From positions 186,001-250,000 of the forward strand of contig CAVXJD010000004.1 in assembly GCA_963762085.1 (NCBI GenBank): 64,000 bases of DNA. Direction: 5' to 3'. Each line of letters begins with the position of its first letter. Within the stretch, counting starts at the first letter, position 1. The notes under the pieces are model-generated. The model saw nothing but the letters and a program-made list of their open reading frames with translations. It was not told the DNA's origin and searched no databases. Positions 27,140 through 36,016 of this stretch are shown piece by piece. This DNA is from DASQGA01 sp963762085. GTDB lineage: Bacteria > Actinomycetota > Thermoleophilia > Gaiellales > Gaiellaceae. The position numbers and the translations under genes are program-made.

Positions 27140-27646
27140 TTAGGGTCGGAAGAACGCATTCCAGGGCTCGCCGGCCCCGAGGACGTCATCCACATGGGGG
27201 AGCCCGCGCGCGCCGGCCTCGAGGGCGAGGCGCGTCGCTTCCGCGTTGTGCTCGTAGACGAGAGCGTCGTCGTCGGCTTCCCAGTTCACCCAGACGGCCG
27301 CGATCAGGAGGAGCGCGTCCGCTTCGCCGGCAGGAATGGTGCCGTCCGAGACGGCCCTGGTGACGCCGCGGGCGACGCCAGCCTGGGCTGCGCCCCACGT
27401 GAGCTCGGCATGGCGGTCGCCACGGATGTCAGCCTTGTTCACGAAGAGCGTGGCCGGCTTCACGGCGAGGCTGGGCTGGTGGGCGACGACGAAGGCAGCG
27501 TGTCCCTGCCGCGGGGTTGCCAGCGCGGTTGTCCAGGCCGTCTCGACTGGACCGCCCTTGCGTCCGAGCACGGTGTTCACGTGCGCCGCGTTCGCTCCCT
27601 CGCCTACGAAGGCCTCGCCGATCTGGGTCTCGACAATGAGGTTCAG
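27140..27646 (-). CDS. fae: Formaldehyde-activating enzyme homologue (Fae), non-canonical start
   Basis: The protein is about 168 residues and carries the Fae signature IGEAFVGEGANAAHVNTVLG with the catalytic His at about residue 22, then LFVNKADIRG and AAVWVNWEADD. Fae condenses formaldehyde with tetrahydromethanopterin in methylotrophs; homologues elsewhere may use other pterins. The frame has no ATG/GTG/TTG nearby. A CTG overlaps the stop of the alcohol dehydrogenase (CTGA), and an ATT lies nine bases further in. Coupling to a formaldehyde-type dehydrogenase supports one-carbon detoxification. Confidence 0.8.
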   Translation of the reverse strand: MNLIVETQIGEAFVGEGANAAHVNTVLGRKGGPVETAWTTALATPRQGHAAFVVAHQPSLAVKPATLFVNKADIRGDRHAELTWGAAQAGVARGVTRAVSDGTIPAGEADALLLIAAVWVNWEADDDALVYEHNAEATRLALEAGARGLPHVDDVLGAGEPWNAFFRP

Positions 27647-28740
27647 AGCTCGATCACGCCCCGAGCCACTTCGCCGGCGTTCATGGCCGCGAAGGCTTCG
27701 TTGACCTCGTCCAGTCGGTACGTCCGCGTCACGAGCCGGTCGAGGTCGAGCTGTCCGGTCATGTAAAGGTCGAGCACACGCGGCATGTCGATCTGCGGAC
27801 GGCACGACCCGTACAGGCTTCCCATGACGACCTTCTCCTCCCGCGGGAGCCGCGAAGCCGGAAGCCGTGCCTCGGCGCCTTCCGGCGGTATGCCGACGGA
27901 CACCACGGTGCCGCCTGGTCGAACCGAGTCGTATGCGGTCGCCACGAGCCCCGGGGCGCCTGCCGTGTCGAAGGCGTAATCCGCTCCGCGGTCGCCGGCG
28001 AGGGCCCGGATCTCGGACGCGACGCCGCCTGCGCCGGGGTCGAGCGCATGCGTGGCGCCGAGCTCCCTGGCGAGCTCTCGCTTGAAAGGGACCGGGTCAA
28101 CGGCGACGATCCCGCCCGCACCTGCGAGCTTGGCGCCGAGAATCGCCGAGAGGCCTACGCCGCCGGCCCCGAAAACTGCAACAAAGCTCCCCGGCTCGAC
28201 GCGTGCCCGGTTGATGACGGCGCCGACCCCGGTCATGACGGCGCACCCGACGAGGGCGGCGACGGCGAGCGGCGCGTCCTTGCGAATCGGCACACAGCTC
28301 GCCTCGGGGACGACACACCGTTCTGCGAACGTCGAGAGGAAGGAGTAATGGTGGTGTCGATCGCCGTTCGACGAGAGGCGGGTGGTTCCATCGGGCATCG
28401 TGCCGGCGAGCATCGCGGGGGTCGACCACTCGCACAGAACCGGCCTCCCCACCGAGCAGAAGAAGCAGCGGCCGCAGGATGGGAGCCACGAGAGGACGAC
28501 GTGGTCTCCCCGGGTGATCGTGGTGACACCCTCGCCGGTCTCCTCGACGACCCCGGCCCCCTCGTGGCCGAGCACAACCGGCAGCGGATTCGACGTGGCG
28601 CCCGAGATCACGTTCCAATCGGAGTGGCAGACCCCGCTCGCCGCGAGCTTGATGCTGACCTCGCCCGGACCGGGCGGCGCGAGGTCGAGGTCCTCGATCG
28701 CGAGGGGCTCGTTGACGGCCCTGAGGACGGCGGCTCGCAC
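27643..28740 (-). CDS. Zinc-dependent alcohol dehydrogenase (class III / mycothiol-formaldehyde type)
   Basis: The 365-residue medium-chain dehydrogenase has catalytic-zinc ligands in GVCHSDW and GHEGAG, a structural-zinc loop PSCGRCFFCSVGRPVLC and the NAD-binding GAGGVGLSAIL. The CHSDW motif and the long HHHYSFLSTFAE segment resemble class III and S-(hydroxymethyl)mycothiol dehydrogenases. It starts with GTG and leads the operon that continues with fae. The 40-base gap to the divergent dehydrogenase must hold both promoters. Confidence 0.85.
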   Translation of the reverse strand: MRAAVLRAVNEPLAIEDLDLAPPGPGEVSIKLAASGVCHSDWNVISGATSNPLPVVLGHEGAGVVEETGEGVTTITRGDHVVLSWLPSCGRCFFCSVGRPVLCEWSTPAMLAGTMPDGTTRLSSNGDRHHHYSFLSTFAERCVVPEASCVPIRKDAPLAVAALVGCAVMTGVGAVINRARVEPGSFVAVFGAGGVGLSAILGAKLAGAGGIVAVDPVPFKRELARELGATHALDPGAGGVASEIRALAGDRGADYAFDTAGAPGLVATAYDSVRPGGTVVSVGIPPEGAEARLPASRLPREEKVVMGSLYGSCRPQIDMPRVLDLYMTGQLDLDRLVTRTYRLDEVNEAFAAMNAGEVARGVIEL

Positions 28741-28767
28741 CGCGCGATTGTATGCCGCCCCGGCTTG

Positions 28768-28773
28768 TAGGCT
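28768..28773 (+). promoter_or_regulatory. -10 box for the divergent dehydrogenase
   Basis: TAGGCT lies seven bases before the ATG at 28781, so the transcript would be leaderless. The opposite gene starts only 40 bases away, which makes shared control likely. Confidence 0.4.
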
Positions 28774-28780
28774 CGGCGCT

Positions 28781-29896
28781 ATGAAGACGAGGGCGGCAGT
28801 GCTCTGGCAGGCCGGTGAGCCGGTCGAGATCCTCGAAATCGATCTCGCGGCACCGAAGGAACAGGAGATCCTCGTTCGGATCGCGGCCTGCGGTGTCTGC
28901 GCGTCGGATCTGCACGTGGTCGACGGTGACCTGCCCGAACCCTTGCCGCTCGTCCTCGGTCACGAGGCTGCCGGAGTCGTCGTGGAGGTCGGCCCCGGCG
29001 TCGAGCACCTCGAAGCCGGCGATCACGTCGTGCTCGCACTGGTGCCGTCGTGCGGGGTCTGCCGGCCCTGCCGGGAAGGACGGCGGAATTTTTGCCGGCT
29101 GGCAGGACAGATGTCCGAGACCGGAACGCTCGCCGACGGGACTAGCCGGGTCTCAGTGAACGGGATGCAACTCCAGCACTTCAACGCGGTGTCCTCCTTC
29201 TCGGAGTACGCCGTCGTCCCCGTCTCGACCGCTGTTCGGATCCGGCGCGACATTCCCCTCGAGGTGGCCGCTCTCTGCGGCTGCGCGGTGATCACGGGCT
29301 ACGGAGCGGTTGTTCGCACCGCGCAGGTGGAGCCGGAGTCGAGCGTGGCGGTCTGGGGCTGCGGTGGCGTCGGGCTGAACGTCGTCCAGGGTGCGCGCCT
29401 GGCCGGAGCGGCGGCCATCGTGGCCGTGGACACGCGCGCCGAGAAGCTCGAGCTAGCCCGGAAGCTCGGCGCCACCGAGACCGTCCAGGCCGTCCAGGGC
29501 ATGGACACGGCCACTGCCGTCTGCGAGCTGACCGACGGTGGCCCGGACTACGCTTTCGAGGCGATCGGACTGGAATCGACGATCCAGGCGGCCTGGGAAG
29601 CGGTCAGGCCTGGAGGGACCGCAGTGGTCGTCGGCCTGATGCCGAAGGGAAGCACGCTCACGATCGACCCGTGGGGCTTCATCAACGAGAAGACGCTCAT
29701 GGGGTGCTTCCTCGGGTCGGCTCAGATCGACGTCGACATCCCGCGCCTCCTCGACTACTACGCGGAGGGCATGCTCGAGCTGGACGAGCTCGTCAGCCGC
29801 CGACTGACCCTGGACGAGCTGACGGACGCCTTCGACCGCCTGCGGGCGGGCGAAGGGGACGTCCACCGTCAGCTCGTCGTCTTCGACCAGGCCTGA
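28781..29896 (+). CDS. Zinc-dependent alcohol dehydrogenase, paralogue
   Basis: The 371-residue enzyme has the same architecture as the divergent neighbour: GVCASDL and GHEAAG for catalytic zinc, PSCGVCRPCREGRRNFC for structural zinc and GCGGVGLNVVQ for NAD. GVCASD replaces GVCHSD, so the neighbour's His next to the catalytic Cys is Ala here and the substrate probably differs. It is transcribed away from the operon and followed after eight bases by a VOC protein. Confidence 0.85.
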   Translation: MKTRAAVLWQAGEPVEILEIDLAAPKEQEILVRIAACGVCASDLHVVDGDLPEPLPLVLGHEAAGVVVEVGPGVEHLEAGDHVVLALVPSCGVCRPCREGRRNFCRLAGQMSETGTLADGTSRVSVNGMQLQHFNAVSSFSEYAVVPVSTAVRIRRDIPLEVAALCGCAVITGYGAVVRTAQVEPESSVAVWGCGGVGLNVVQGARLAGAAAIVAVDTRAEKLELARKLGATETVQAVQGMDTATAVCELTDGGPDYAFEAIGLESTIQAAWEAVRPGGTAVVVGLMPKGSTLTIDPWGFINEKTLMGCFLGSAQIDVDIPRLLDYYAEGMLELDELVSRRLTLDELTDAFDRLRAGEGDVHRQLVVFDQA

Positions 29897-29904
29897 GGAG
29901 GGCG

Positions 29905-30273
29905 ATGCTCGACCACGTGAAGCTTTTCGTCTCTGACGTTGACCGAAGCCGGGCGTTTTACGAGCGCGCGCTTCAGCCGCTGGGATACCGAGTTCTGCTC
30001 GAGCCGGCGCCTGGAGTCGTCGGCATGGGCCGCGATTTCCCCAACTTCTGGCTTGCTCCGGCTGAGGGAGGCTCAACGACGGCCCACGTCGCCATTCGGA
30101 CCGACTCGAGAAGTGTGGTGGACGAGTTCTACGAAGCCGCGCTTGCCGCGGGCGGCACCGATAACGGCGCTCCCGGCCTTCGGCCGCAGTATCACCCGAC
30201 CTACTACGGAGCGTTCGTCCACGACCCAGATGGCAACAACGTCGAGGCCGTCTGCCACGACCCGAAGGACTAG
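29905..30273 (+). CDS. VOC (glyoxalase/bleomycin-resistance) superfamily protein
   Basis: The 122-residue protein begins MLDHVKLFVSDVDRSRAFYE, a standard VOC half-barrel opening, and ends FVHDPDGNNVEAVCHD with the second metal-binding Glu. It is a single VOC module that would dimerise. A GGAGGG ribosome-binding site precedes the ATG. Its end coincides with the first copy of a 21-base direct repeat. Confidence 0.85.
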   Translation: MLDHVKLFVSDVDRSRAFYERALQPLGYRVLLEPAPGVVGMGRDFPNFWLAPAEGGSTTAHVAIRTDSRSVVDEFYEAALAAGGTDNGAPGLRPQYHPTYYGAFVHDPDGNNVEAVCHDPKD

Positions 30274-30287
30274 GCCTCGCCGCAGAA
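30267..30287. repeat. 21-base exact direct repeat, copy 1
   Basis: The 21 bases from 30267 are identical to those from 30722. In the second copy they encode, on the minus strand, the C-terminus FCGEA and stop of the M20 peptidase. Here they end a decayed relative of that gene. Confidence 0.9.
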
Positions 30288-30390
30288 CCAGAGCGCTGTG
30301 ACAGCGAGCGCTGTGCATGGGCGCTGAGGCCTGCGACAGGAATGCTCTCGATCGAGGTCGCGTCCCGGCAAGAACGTGATCGGCACGCCG
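30270..30390 (-). pseudogene. Remnant of an M20 peptidase gene 3' end
   Basis: Read on the minus strand, pieces in different frames match the end of the intact M20 peptidase: GVPITFLPG (against GTPSICFGPG), IESIPVAGL (against DESVAVADL) and ALAVTALWFCGEA (against ALALAALRFCGEA), ending in the same stop. At least one frame change separates them and nothing upstream resembles the rest of the enzyme. It is best read as the scar of a lost tandem duplicate. Confidence 0.6.
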
Positions 30391-30696
30391 CGCTCCGTCG
30401 AGGAGATTGCGGCGTATCTGCGGAAGTCCCTGCCGGTCGTGAGGCGCCACCACGCGCGCTTCGGCAAGAGCAAAGCACCAGCCAGGTTCGAAGCGCAGGT
30501 GCGGGATGTGAGAAGGCTATTCACAGCCCAGGAGCGGACGCTCGCGCGAAAGCTCACAGCGGCACGCAGAGATGACTCGAGCGCCGTTCTTGCGCAGGTG
30601 GATGAGCTGCGCCGGCTCGCGAGGCGGAATAACGCCACCCTCATTCGGCTTGGCTTGATCGACTGCACACTCCCGTCCGGCGGTTTCCCTCTCTAA
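30376..30696 (+). CDS. Hypothetical protein between the repeats
   Basis: A GTG-initiated frame of 106 residues is rich in Arg, Ala and Leu and predicted helical (SVEEIAAYLRKSLPVVRRHH). I recognise no family. There is no good ribosome-binding site, and the first bases overlap the peptidase remnant on the other strand. It could be a small real protein or a chance frame in high-GC DNA. The rest of 30274-30721 shows nothing else. Confidence 0.3.
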   Translation: MIGTPRSVEEIAAYLRKSLPVVRRHHARFGKSKAPARFEAQVRDVRRLFTAQERTLARKLTAARRDDSSAVLAQVDELRRLARRNNATLIRLGLIDCTLPSGGFPL

Positions 30697-30721
30697 CGGG
30701 GTGGCGCAGAAAGCGGCCGGC

Positions 30722-30742
30722 GGACTAGGCCTCGCCGCAGAA
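30722..30742. repeat. 21-base exact direct repeat, copy 2
   Basis: This copy encodes the last residues and stop of the M20 peptidase on the minus strand. It matches 30267-30287 exactly; downstream similarity decays but continues at the protein level. Confidence 0.9.
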
Positions 30743-32035
30743 GCGGAGTGCAGCCAGGGCCAGCGCTTGCGCCCCGGTGACGAGGTCTGCCACGGCCACG
30801 CTCTCGTCGATCGTGTGCGCCAGCGCGAGCTCTCCGGGGCCGAAGCAGATCGAGGGCGTCCCGCCGAAGCGCGTGAACGTGGCCCCGTCGTGCCACGAAT
30901 CCATCCCTGTCACCTGCCCGGGCCTTCCGACGTCAGCGCCGGCACCGAGCGCCGCCTCGACGATCGGGTGGTCGGGAGACACCTCGGAGGAAGGCACCTC
31001 GGGAGCCCACTCGAGCATGAGCGGGTTCTCGGCCAGCCAATCGTCCTCCCGAGCGGCGCGCTCCAGCCATTCGACGATCTCGCGCTCCACCTTCGTGCCC
31101 CAGCCCTCCTCGTCCGCATGCACGGGCAGGTAGGCGACGTGGTAGACGATGCGGCACGAGCTCGGATAGCTCACCATCCACTCCCCGCCCGAGATCACGG
31201 TCGGGACGACGTCGCCGGGCGAAAGATGCGGATGGTGGTGGTCGGGGCGGGCGCGCCAGTCTTCCTCGAACCGGCGCAGGGCGTCCATCACGATACGGGC
31301 CTTCTCGATCGCGTTCACGGCGCCTCCCTCACGCCAGTGGGGCTGTCCGACGCCGGCATGGCCCGGTCGGCCAGGCACGGTGATCGTGGGCATGAGGCTG
31401 CCTCGGCACGCCACCCAGGCGTCCAGGCCCGACGGCTCCGTGACGATCCCGGCATCAGCCCTCACCCCGTGGGCGACGGCCGCGAGGCCGCCGATCCCGG
31501 TCGACTCCTCGTCCGTGACCGTGCAAACGATGAGGTCGCCTGCGAGCCGAAGCCCGAGGGAGGCCAGAATCTCGGCCGCGAAGGTCATGGCGCCGACGCC
31601 GCCCTTCATGTCGCAGGAGCCGCGGCCGTAGAGCCTTCCGTCCCGGACCTCGGCACTGTGCGGATCGCTCGTCCAGCGCTCTCGCGGCTCGACCGAGACG
31701 GCGTCGATATGGCCGTTCAGGAGGAGGCTTCGGCCTCCGCCCGCGCCGGGAAACCGGGCGGCGAGCTGCGGCCGCCCCTCGAACCGCACGCCGGGAGGAG
31801 CGAGCGGGCTGCCGGCGACATCCTCTGGAGCCGGCTCCCAGACGTCGACCTCCGCGCCTGCCTTGCGGAGGCGCGTGGCGAGGTACTCCTGGAGGAGCGC
31901 CTCGTCCCGGGCCGGCACGCCGGGCTCGCGTGCCTTCGTGTCGAAGCTGATCAGGTCGCTCGTCAGCTTCACGAGCTCGTCCGAGCGCCGCTCGATCTCC
32001 TCGACGGTGCGGCGTTCGTTCTCGCTCAGGCCCAT
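30725..32035 (-). CDS. M20 family metallopeptidase / deacylase (ArgE-DapE type)
   Basis: The 436-residue enzyme has the M20 metal sites in order: LLLNGHIDAV, GRGSCDMKGG, VTDEEST and the late GGTPSICFGPG. ArgE/DapE/carboxypeptidase relatives hydrolyse N-acyl amino acids or small peptides in the cytoplasm. It lies 37 bases after an oligopeptide ABC transporter, so it plausibly processes the imported peptide or N-acyl amino acid. ATG 32035 begins the family homology. Confidence 0.87.
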   Translation of the reverse strand: MGLSENERRTVEEIERRSDELVKLTSDLISFDTKAREPGVPARDEALLQEYLATRLRKAGAEVDVWEPAPEDVAGSPLAPPGVRFEGRPQLAARFPGAGGGRSLLLNGHIDAVSVEPRERWTSDPHSAEVRDGRLYGRGSCDMKGGVGAMTFAAEILASLGLRLAGDLIVCTVTDEESTGIGGLAAVAHGVRADAGIVTEPSGLDAWVACRGSLMPTITVPGRPGHAGVGQPHWREGGAVNAIEKARIVMDALRRFEEDWRARPDHHHPHLSPGDVVPTVISGGEWMVSYPSSCRIVYHVAYLPVHADEEGWGTKVEREIVEWLERAAREDDWLAENPLMLEWAPEVPSSEVSPDHPIVEAALGAGADVGRPGQVTGMDSWHDGATFTRFGGTPSICFGPGELALAHTIDESVAVADLVTGAQALALAALRFCGEA

Positions 32036-32072
32036 GCGCGCGCAGTCGGGCCGTGAGTCAAAGCACCCGCAC

Positions 32073-34113
32073 TCAGCTGGCGGTCGGAGTAGCCCGTTGT
32101 GGCGGCGTTGTCGTCTGGAGCTGCCGGAGCTCCTCGATCGGAATGTGGCAGCGCATGAAGTGGCCGGGCTCCACCTCGGCGAGCGGCGGCTCCTCCGTCT
32201 CGCAGATCGCTCCGATCTTGCGCGGGCACCGCGTGTTGAAGACGCACCCGGACGGCGGGTCGGCCGCGCTCGGGGTCTCCCCTGCAAGCTTGATCCGTGG
32301 CCTCTCCTCCCCTTCGAGGGTGGGTACGGCAGACAGGAGCGCCTCCGTGTAGGGATGGTGCGGTGGGTTGAAGACAACCTCCGCGTCCCCGAGCTCCATG
32401 ATGCGCCCGAGGTAGAGGACGGCGATCCGATCGGAGAGGAAGCGGACGACTCCAAGGTCGTGCGAGATGAAGATGTAGGTGACGCCCTCGTCGGCCTGCA
32501 AGTCAGCGAGGAGATTGAGGATTGCGGCCTGGACGGAGGCGTCCAGGGCTGAGGTCGGCTCGTCGCAGACGACGACCTGCGGCTCGCCTGCGAACGCTCG
32601 CCCGATGGCGACCCGCTGCTTGAGACCGCCGGAGAGCTGCACCGGCCGCGCGCTCAGCAGAGCGGCGTCGAAGCGCACCGACTCGGCGATCTCCCGCAGA
32701 CGCTTTTCGCGTTTCTCCCCTTCCATGCCGAGCAGTTTCTTCAGGGCGCGACCGATGATCCGGCGCACGGAAAAGCGGCGGTTGAGCGCCGAGTCCGGAT
32801 TCTGGAAGACGATCTGGAGCGCCTGCACCTGCTTCGGGTCGCGGTTGACGATCTTGGCCTCGAGCGGCTGGCCGGAGAGCTCGATCGTCGAGTCCTGGTC
32901 GGGCGAGGTCAGCCCGAGCAGCACGCGGGCGAGCGTCGTCTTGCCGCTTCCAGACTCGCCGACCAGGCCGAGCGTCTCGCCTCGCTCGACGGCCAGGTTG
33001 ATGTCGACGAGCGCCGCAACCTGCTGGCCCTCCTGCAGGAAGGTCTTGTTCACGTGCTCGAGCCGCACCACCGGGCCGCTCCCGCTGGGCGCGTCGACTG
33101 CGCGCTCGGCGCGAGGCGGTGTCGCCCGGGCTAGCGCGGCCGCCTCCTCATGGAAGTGGCAGCGGCTCGAGTGACCGCCTCCGAGGGCGTGAAGTGGGGG
33201 CTCGTCCGTATGGCAGATGTCCCGCGCGAGCGTGCAGCGCCCGACGAAGACGCAAGCGGGGAGATCGGCGCCGAGCTGGGGCAGGTAGCCCGGGATCGTG
33301 TCGAGGCGATCGCGATCCTTGCTCAGCCCTCCTCGCGGGATACAGCGCAGGAGGCCGACGGTGTATGGGTGCCGGGGGTTGGCCAGAACATCCTTGGTCT
33401 CTCCCTCCTCGACCAGTCGCCCGGCGTAGAGAACCCCGACCTGCTCGCACATCCTGCGGATCACGCCCAGGTTGTGGCTGATGAAGAGGATGCTCGTGCC
33501 GAACTCGAGCCGCAGCGCCGCGACGAGGTCGAGGACCTCTGCCTCGACGGTCGCGTCGAGGCCCGTGGTCGGCTCGTCGAGGATGAGAAGCGTCGGGTCG
33601 GACGCCAGCGCCATCGCGATCACGACCCGCTGCTGCATCCCTCCGGAGAGCTGATGCGGGTAGCGGCGCATGACGCGTTCCGGATCTGAGATCTGCACCT
33701 TGTCGAGCATCGCCGCGCGTCCGCTCGACCGACTGGTCCTTCTCGGCACCGAGGAGCCGGAAGACTTCGGCCACTTGCGAGCCGACCCGGATAGCCGGGT
33801 TGAGCGCCGCCGCCGGGTTCTGGTAGACCATCGAGACGGTCCTGGCGCGCAGCCGGCGCACGTCAGCCTCGCCCATCGCCAGGAGGTCCTCGCCGTCGGC
33901 GCGAATCGAGCCCGAGACCACGCGCCCGTTCCGAGGCAGGGAGCGCATGATCGCGAACGCCGCCGTCGTCTTGCCGCAGCCGGACTCGCCGACGAGCCCG
34001 TACGACTCGCCCTTGCCGATCGTGAGGGTGACGCCGCGGAGCACCCGCCGGTCGACCCCGCGGACGCGGTAGACGACCTCGAGATCCTGCAGCTCGATCG
34101 CCGGCTCGCTCAT
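32073..34113 (-). CDS. Fused OppD-OppF ABC transporter ATPase, frameshift near 33715
   Basis: Two complete ATPase modules lie in one gene. The first has Walker A GESGCGKTT, signature LSGGMQQR and Walker B LLILDEPTTGLD. The second has GESGSGKTT, LSGGLKQR and VVVCDEPTSALD, and both end with the Cys-containing oligopeptide-transport tail (GRCTLARDIC and TRCPRKIGAIC). The frame shifts between LLGAEKDQSVER and AMLDKVQISDPERV, as one extra (or two missing) bases near 33715 would produce. The joined product is about 680 residues. It overlaps the permease gene by four bases (ATGA). It powers uptake with the two permeases upstream. Confidence 0.88.
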
Positions 34114-35000
34114 CGCTCGAAGGTCTGGGCGATCGCGTCGGCGATCAGGTTGATGCCGATGATGAGCGTCGCGATTGCGATCGAAGGAAAGAGCACGGGC
34201 CACCAGACGTCGGCGCTGATGAACTGGTAGTGCTCGGCGATGTCCTTGCCCCAGTCGGGAATCGACGGGTCGGCGCCGAAGCCGAGGAAGGAGAGCGTTG
34301 CGATGGTGAAGATCGCGTAGCCGAGGCGCACCGTGAACTCGACGATGATCGGTCCCATCACGTTCGGGAGAATCTCGGCGAACATGATGTACGGAGAGCG
34401 CTCGTTCCGCAGTCGCGCCGCCAGGACATAGTCGAGCTCGCGCTCGCTGAGAACCGCCGCCCGGACGGTCTTGGCGATGATCGGCGCGAACACGAACCCG
34501 ATCACGAGGATGATCGTGATCCGCGACGGTCCGAGCGCAACGATCGCAAGCAGAGCGGTGATGATGAGTGGGATCGCCAGGACCGCATCGACGAGCCGCA
34601 TGATCGCCTCGTCCACGAGCCCCCGGTAGTAGCCCGTCACGAGCCCGATCGCCGTTCCGATGACGGTGCCGAGAATCGTCGCGATCGGGGCCATGATCAG
34701 GATCTCGCGCGCGCCGACCATGACGCGCGAGAGGACGTCGCGGCCGAGCCGATCGGAGCCGAAGAGATGATCGCCCGACGGCGCCACGAGCTTGTTCAGG
34801 ATGTCGTCGGCCTGCGGGTTCTGCGGCGCGATGAGCGTCCCGAAGACGGCGCAGAGCACCCAGGCGCCCAGGAGGACGCAGCCGATGATGAACGTCGGCG
34901 AGCGCAGCAAGAGGCGGATGCGCTCCCGCCGGGCCACGCTCGCCTGGTCCGGGCGGGTCGGGATCGCGATCGGGGCGGCTGGGTCTTCGATCGTCGTCAT
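34110..35000 (-). CDS. Peptide ABC transporter permease, DppC/OppC type
   Basis: The 296-residue inner-membrane protein has a cytoplasmic N-terminus, about six membrane helices and the EAA-like loop (ELDYVLAARLRNERSPYIMFAEILPN). FGSDRLGRDVLSRVMVGAR before the second helix is the OppC signature. ATG 35000 begins MTTIEDPAAP and overlaps the stop of the preceding permease gene. Confidence 0.93.
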   Translation of the reverse strand: MTTIEDPAAPIAIPTRPDQASVARRERIRLLLRSPTFIIGCVLLGAWVLCAVFGTLIAPQNPQADDILNKLVAPSGDHLFGSDRLGRDVLSRVMVGAREILIMAPIATILGTVIGTAIGLVTGYYRGLVDEAIMRLVDAVLAIPLIITALLAIVALGPSRITIILVIGFVFAPIIAKTVRAAVLSERELDYVLAARLRNERSPYIMFAEILPNVMGPIIVEFTVRLGYAIFTIATLSFLGFGADPSIPDWGKDIAEHYQFISADVWWPVLFPSIAIATLIIGINLIADAIAQTFER

Positions 35001-35952
35001 TCGGCGCGCGCGTAGCGGATGCGTGGATTGAGGAGCGAGTAGGAGAGATCGGCGACGAGGGTGGCGCAGAGGAAGCCGATGCCGCTGATCAGGACGCTGC
35101 TCTGCAGCAGCGGGAAGTCCTTCTGCGAGGCGGCCGTGAAGATCAGCTTGCCCATCCCCGGGTAGTTGAAAAGCGTCTCGATGATGACGAGGCCGCCGAC
35201 CAGGAAGCCCGTTTGCGTCGCGACCACGGCGATCGTCGGCAGGAGCGAGTTCCGCAGGACGTGCCGACGGAGCACGACCCGTCGCGGCAGTCCCTTGAGG
35301 TACGCAGTCCGCGTGTAGTCGGCATCGAGCGCCTCGATCGTGCCGGCCCGCGTGATGCGCGCGATGTAGCCGAACAGGAGGACGACGAGCGTGAGCGCCG
35401 GGAGGGTTAGGTATTTGAGCTGCGTGAAGAAGCTGCTCCCGTCCGGCGCGTTGGCGCTGACCGGCAAGATGTCGAGCCAGAGCCCGAAGACGAGGATCAG
35501 GATGATTCCGCTGACGAACTCGGGCAGGACGGCGAGCGAGAGTCCTCCGATCGTGATCACGCGATCGATCAGCGGTGTCGCGCTTCAACGCGGCGATGAC
35601 CCCGCCGACGATGGCGAGCGGGACGACGATCACGAAGGCGAACGCCGCGAGCTTGAACGAGTGGAAGAGCGCGTCTTCCGATCAGGTCGCTCACCGGGAC
35701 GCTGTAGGAGAGGGACTCGCCGAAGTCGCCCTGGAAGAAGCTCGAGATCCAGTCCCAGTACTGCGTCAGGAGCGGTCGGTCGGTGCCGAGCTCCTTGTTA
35801 AGCGCGTCGACGGCTGCCTGATCCGCGAAGGGGCCAAGGATCCTGCGTGCGACGTTCCCCGGAAGGATCTGTGCCCCGACGAAGACGATCACGCTGAGGA
35901 GGAAGAGCGTGATGATTGCGAGGCCGAACCGCTTGAGGAGGAACCGTCCGAT
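34997..35952 (-). CDS. Peptide ABC transporter permease, DppB/OppB type, two frameshifts
   Basis: The product is about 315 residues in three frames. The N-terminus (GRFLLKRFGLAIITLFLL and GDFGESLSYSVPVSDLIG) shifts near 35684 into ALFHSFKLAAFAFVIVVPLA, then near 35578 into PLIDRVITIGGLSLAVLPEF. Removing one A from GGAAGA at the first point restores the frame. The EAA loop DADYTRTAYLKGLPRRVVLRRHVLRN is intact. A stop lies just before the N-terminus and no ATG/GTG/TTG follows it. An ATC at 35952 sits at the right distance from an AGGAG, so the start codon may be misread. Confidence 0.82.
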
Positions 35953-35972
35953 CGATGCTCCTACGCCCTAGG

Positions 35973-36000
35973 GCTGGCGGAGCCGGTCTGCTCCGCCAGC
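35973..36000. terminator. 10-bp hairpin between binding-protein and permease genes
   Basis: GCTGGCGGAG and CTCCGCCAGC pair perfectly around an eight-base loop. No T tract follows on the minus strand. In transporter operons such hairpins often stabilise the upstream binding-protein mRNA and lower expression of the permeases; that role is inferred. Confidence 0.45.
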
Positions 36001-36016
36001 GCGTTTGGTGTTCCTC

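Noticed and set aside
30270..30668. Minus-strand frame of 132 codons ending FCGEA
   Set aside because: Only the last part resembles the M20 peptidase and it shifts frames; the N-terminal part is not protein-like, so it is treated as a remnant.
34230..35015. Plus-strand frame of 261 codons, very rich in Asp/Arg/Glu
   Set aside because: It is the antisense of the OppC permease, whose membrane protein and EAA loop are clear on the minus strand.
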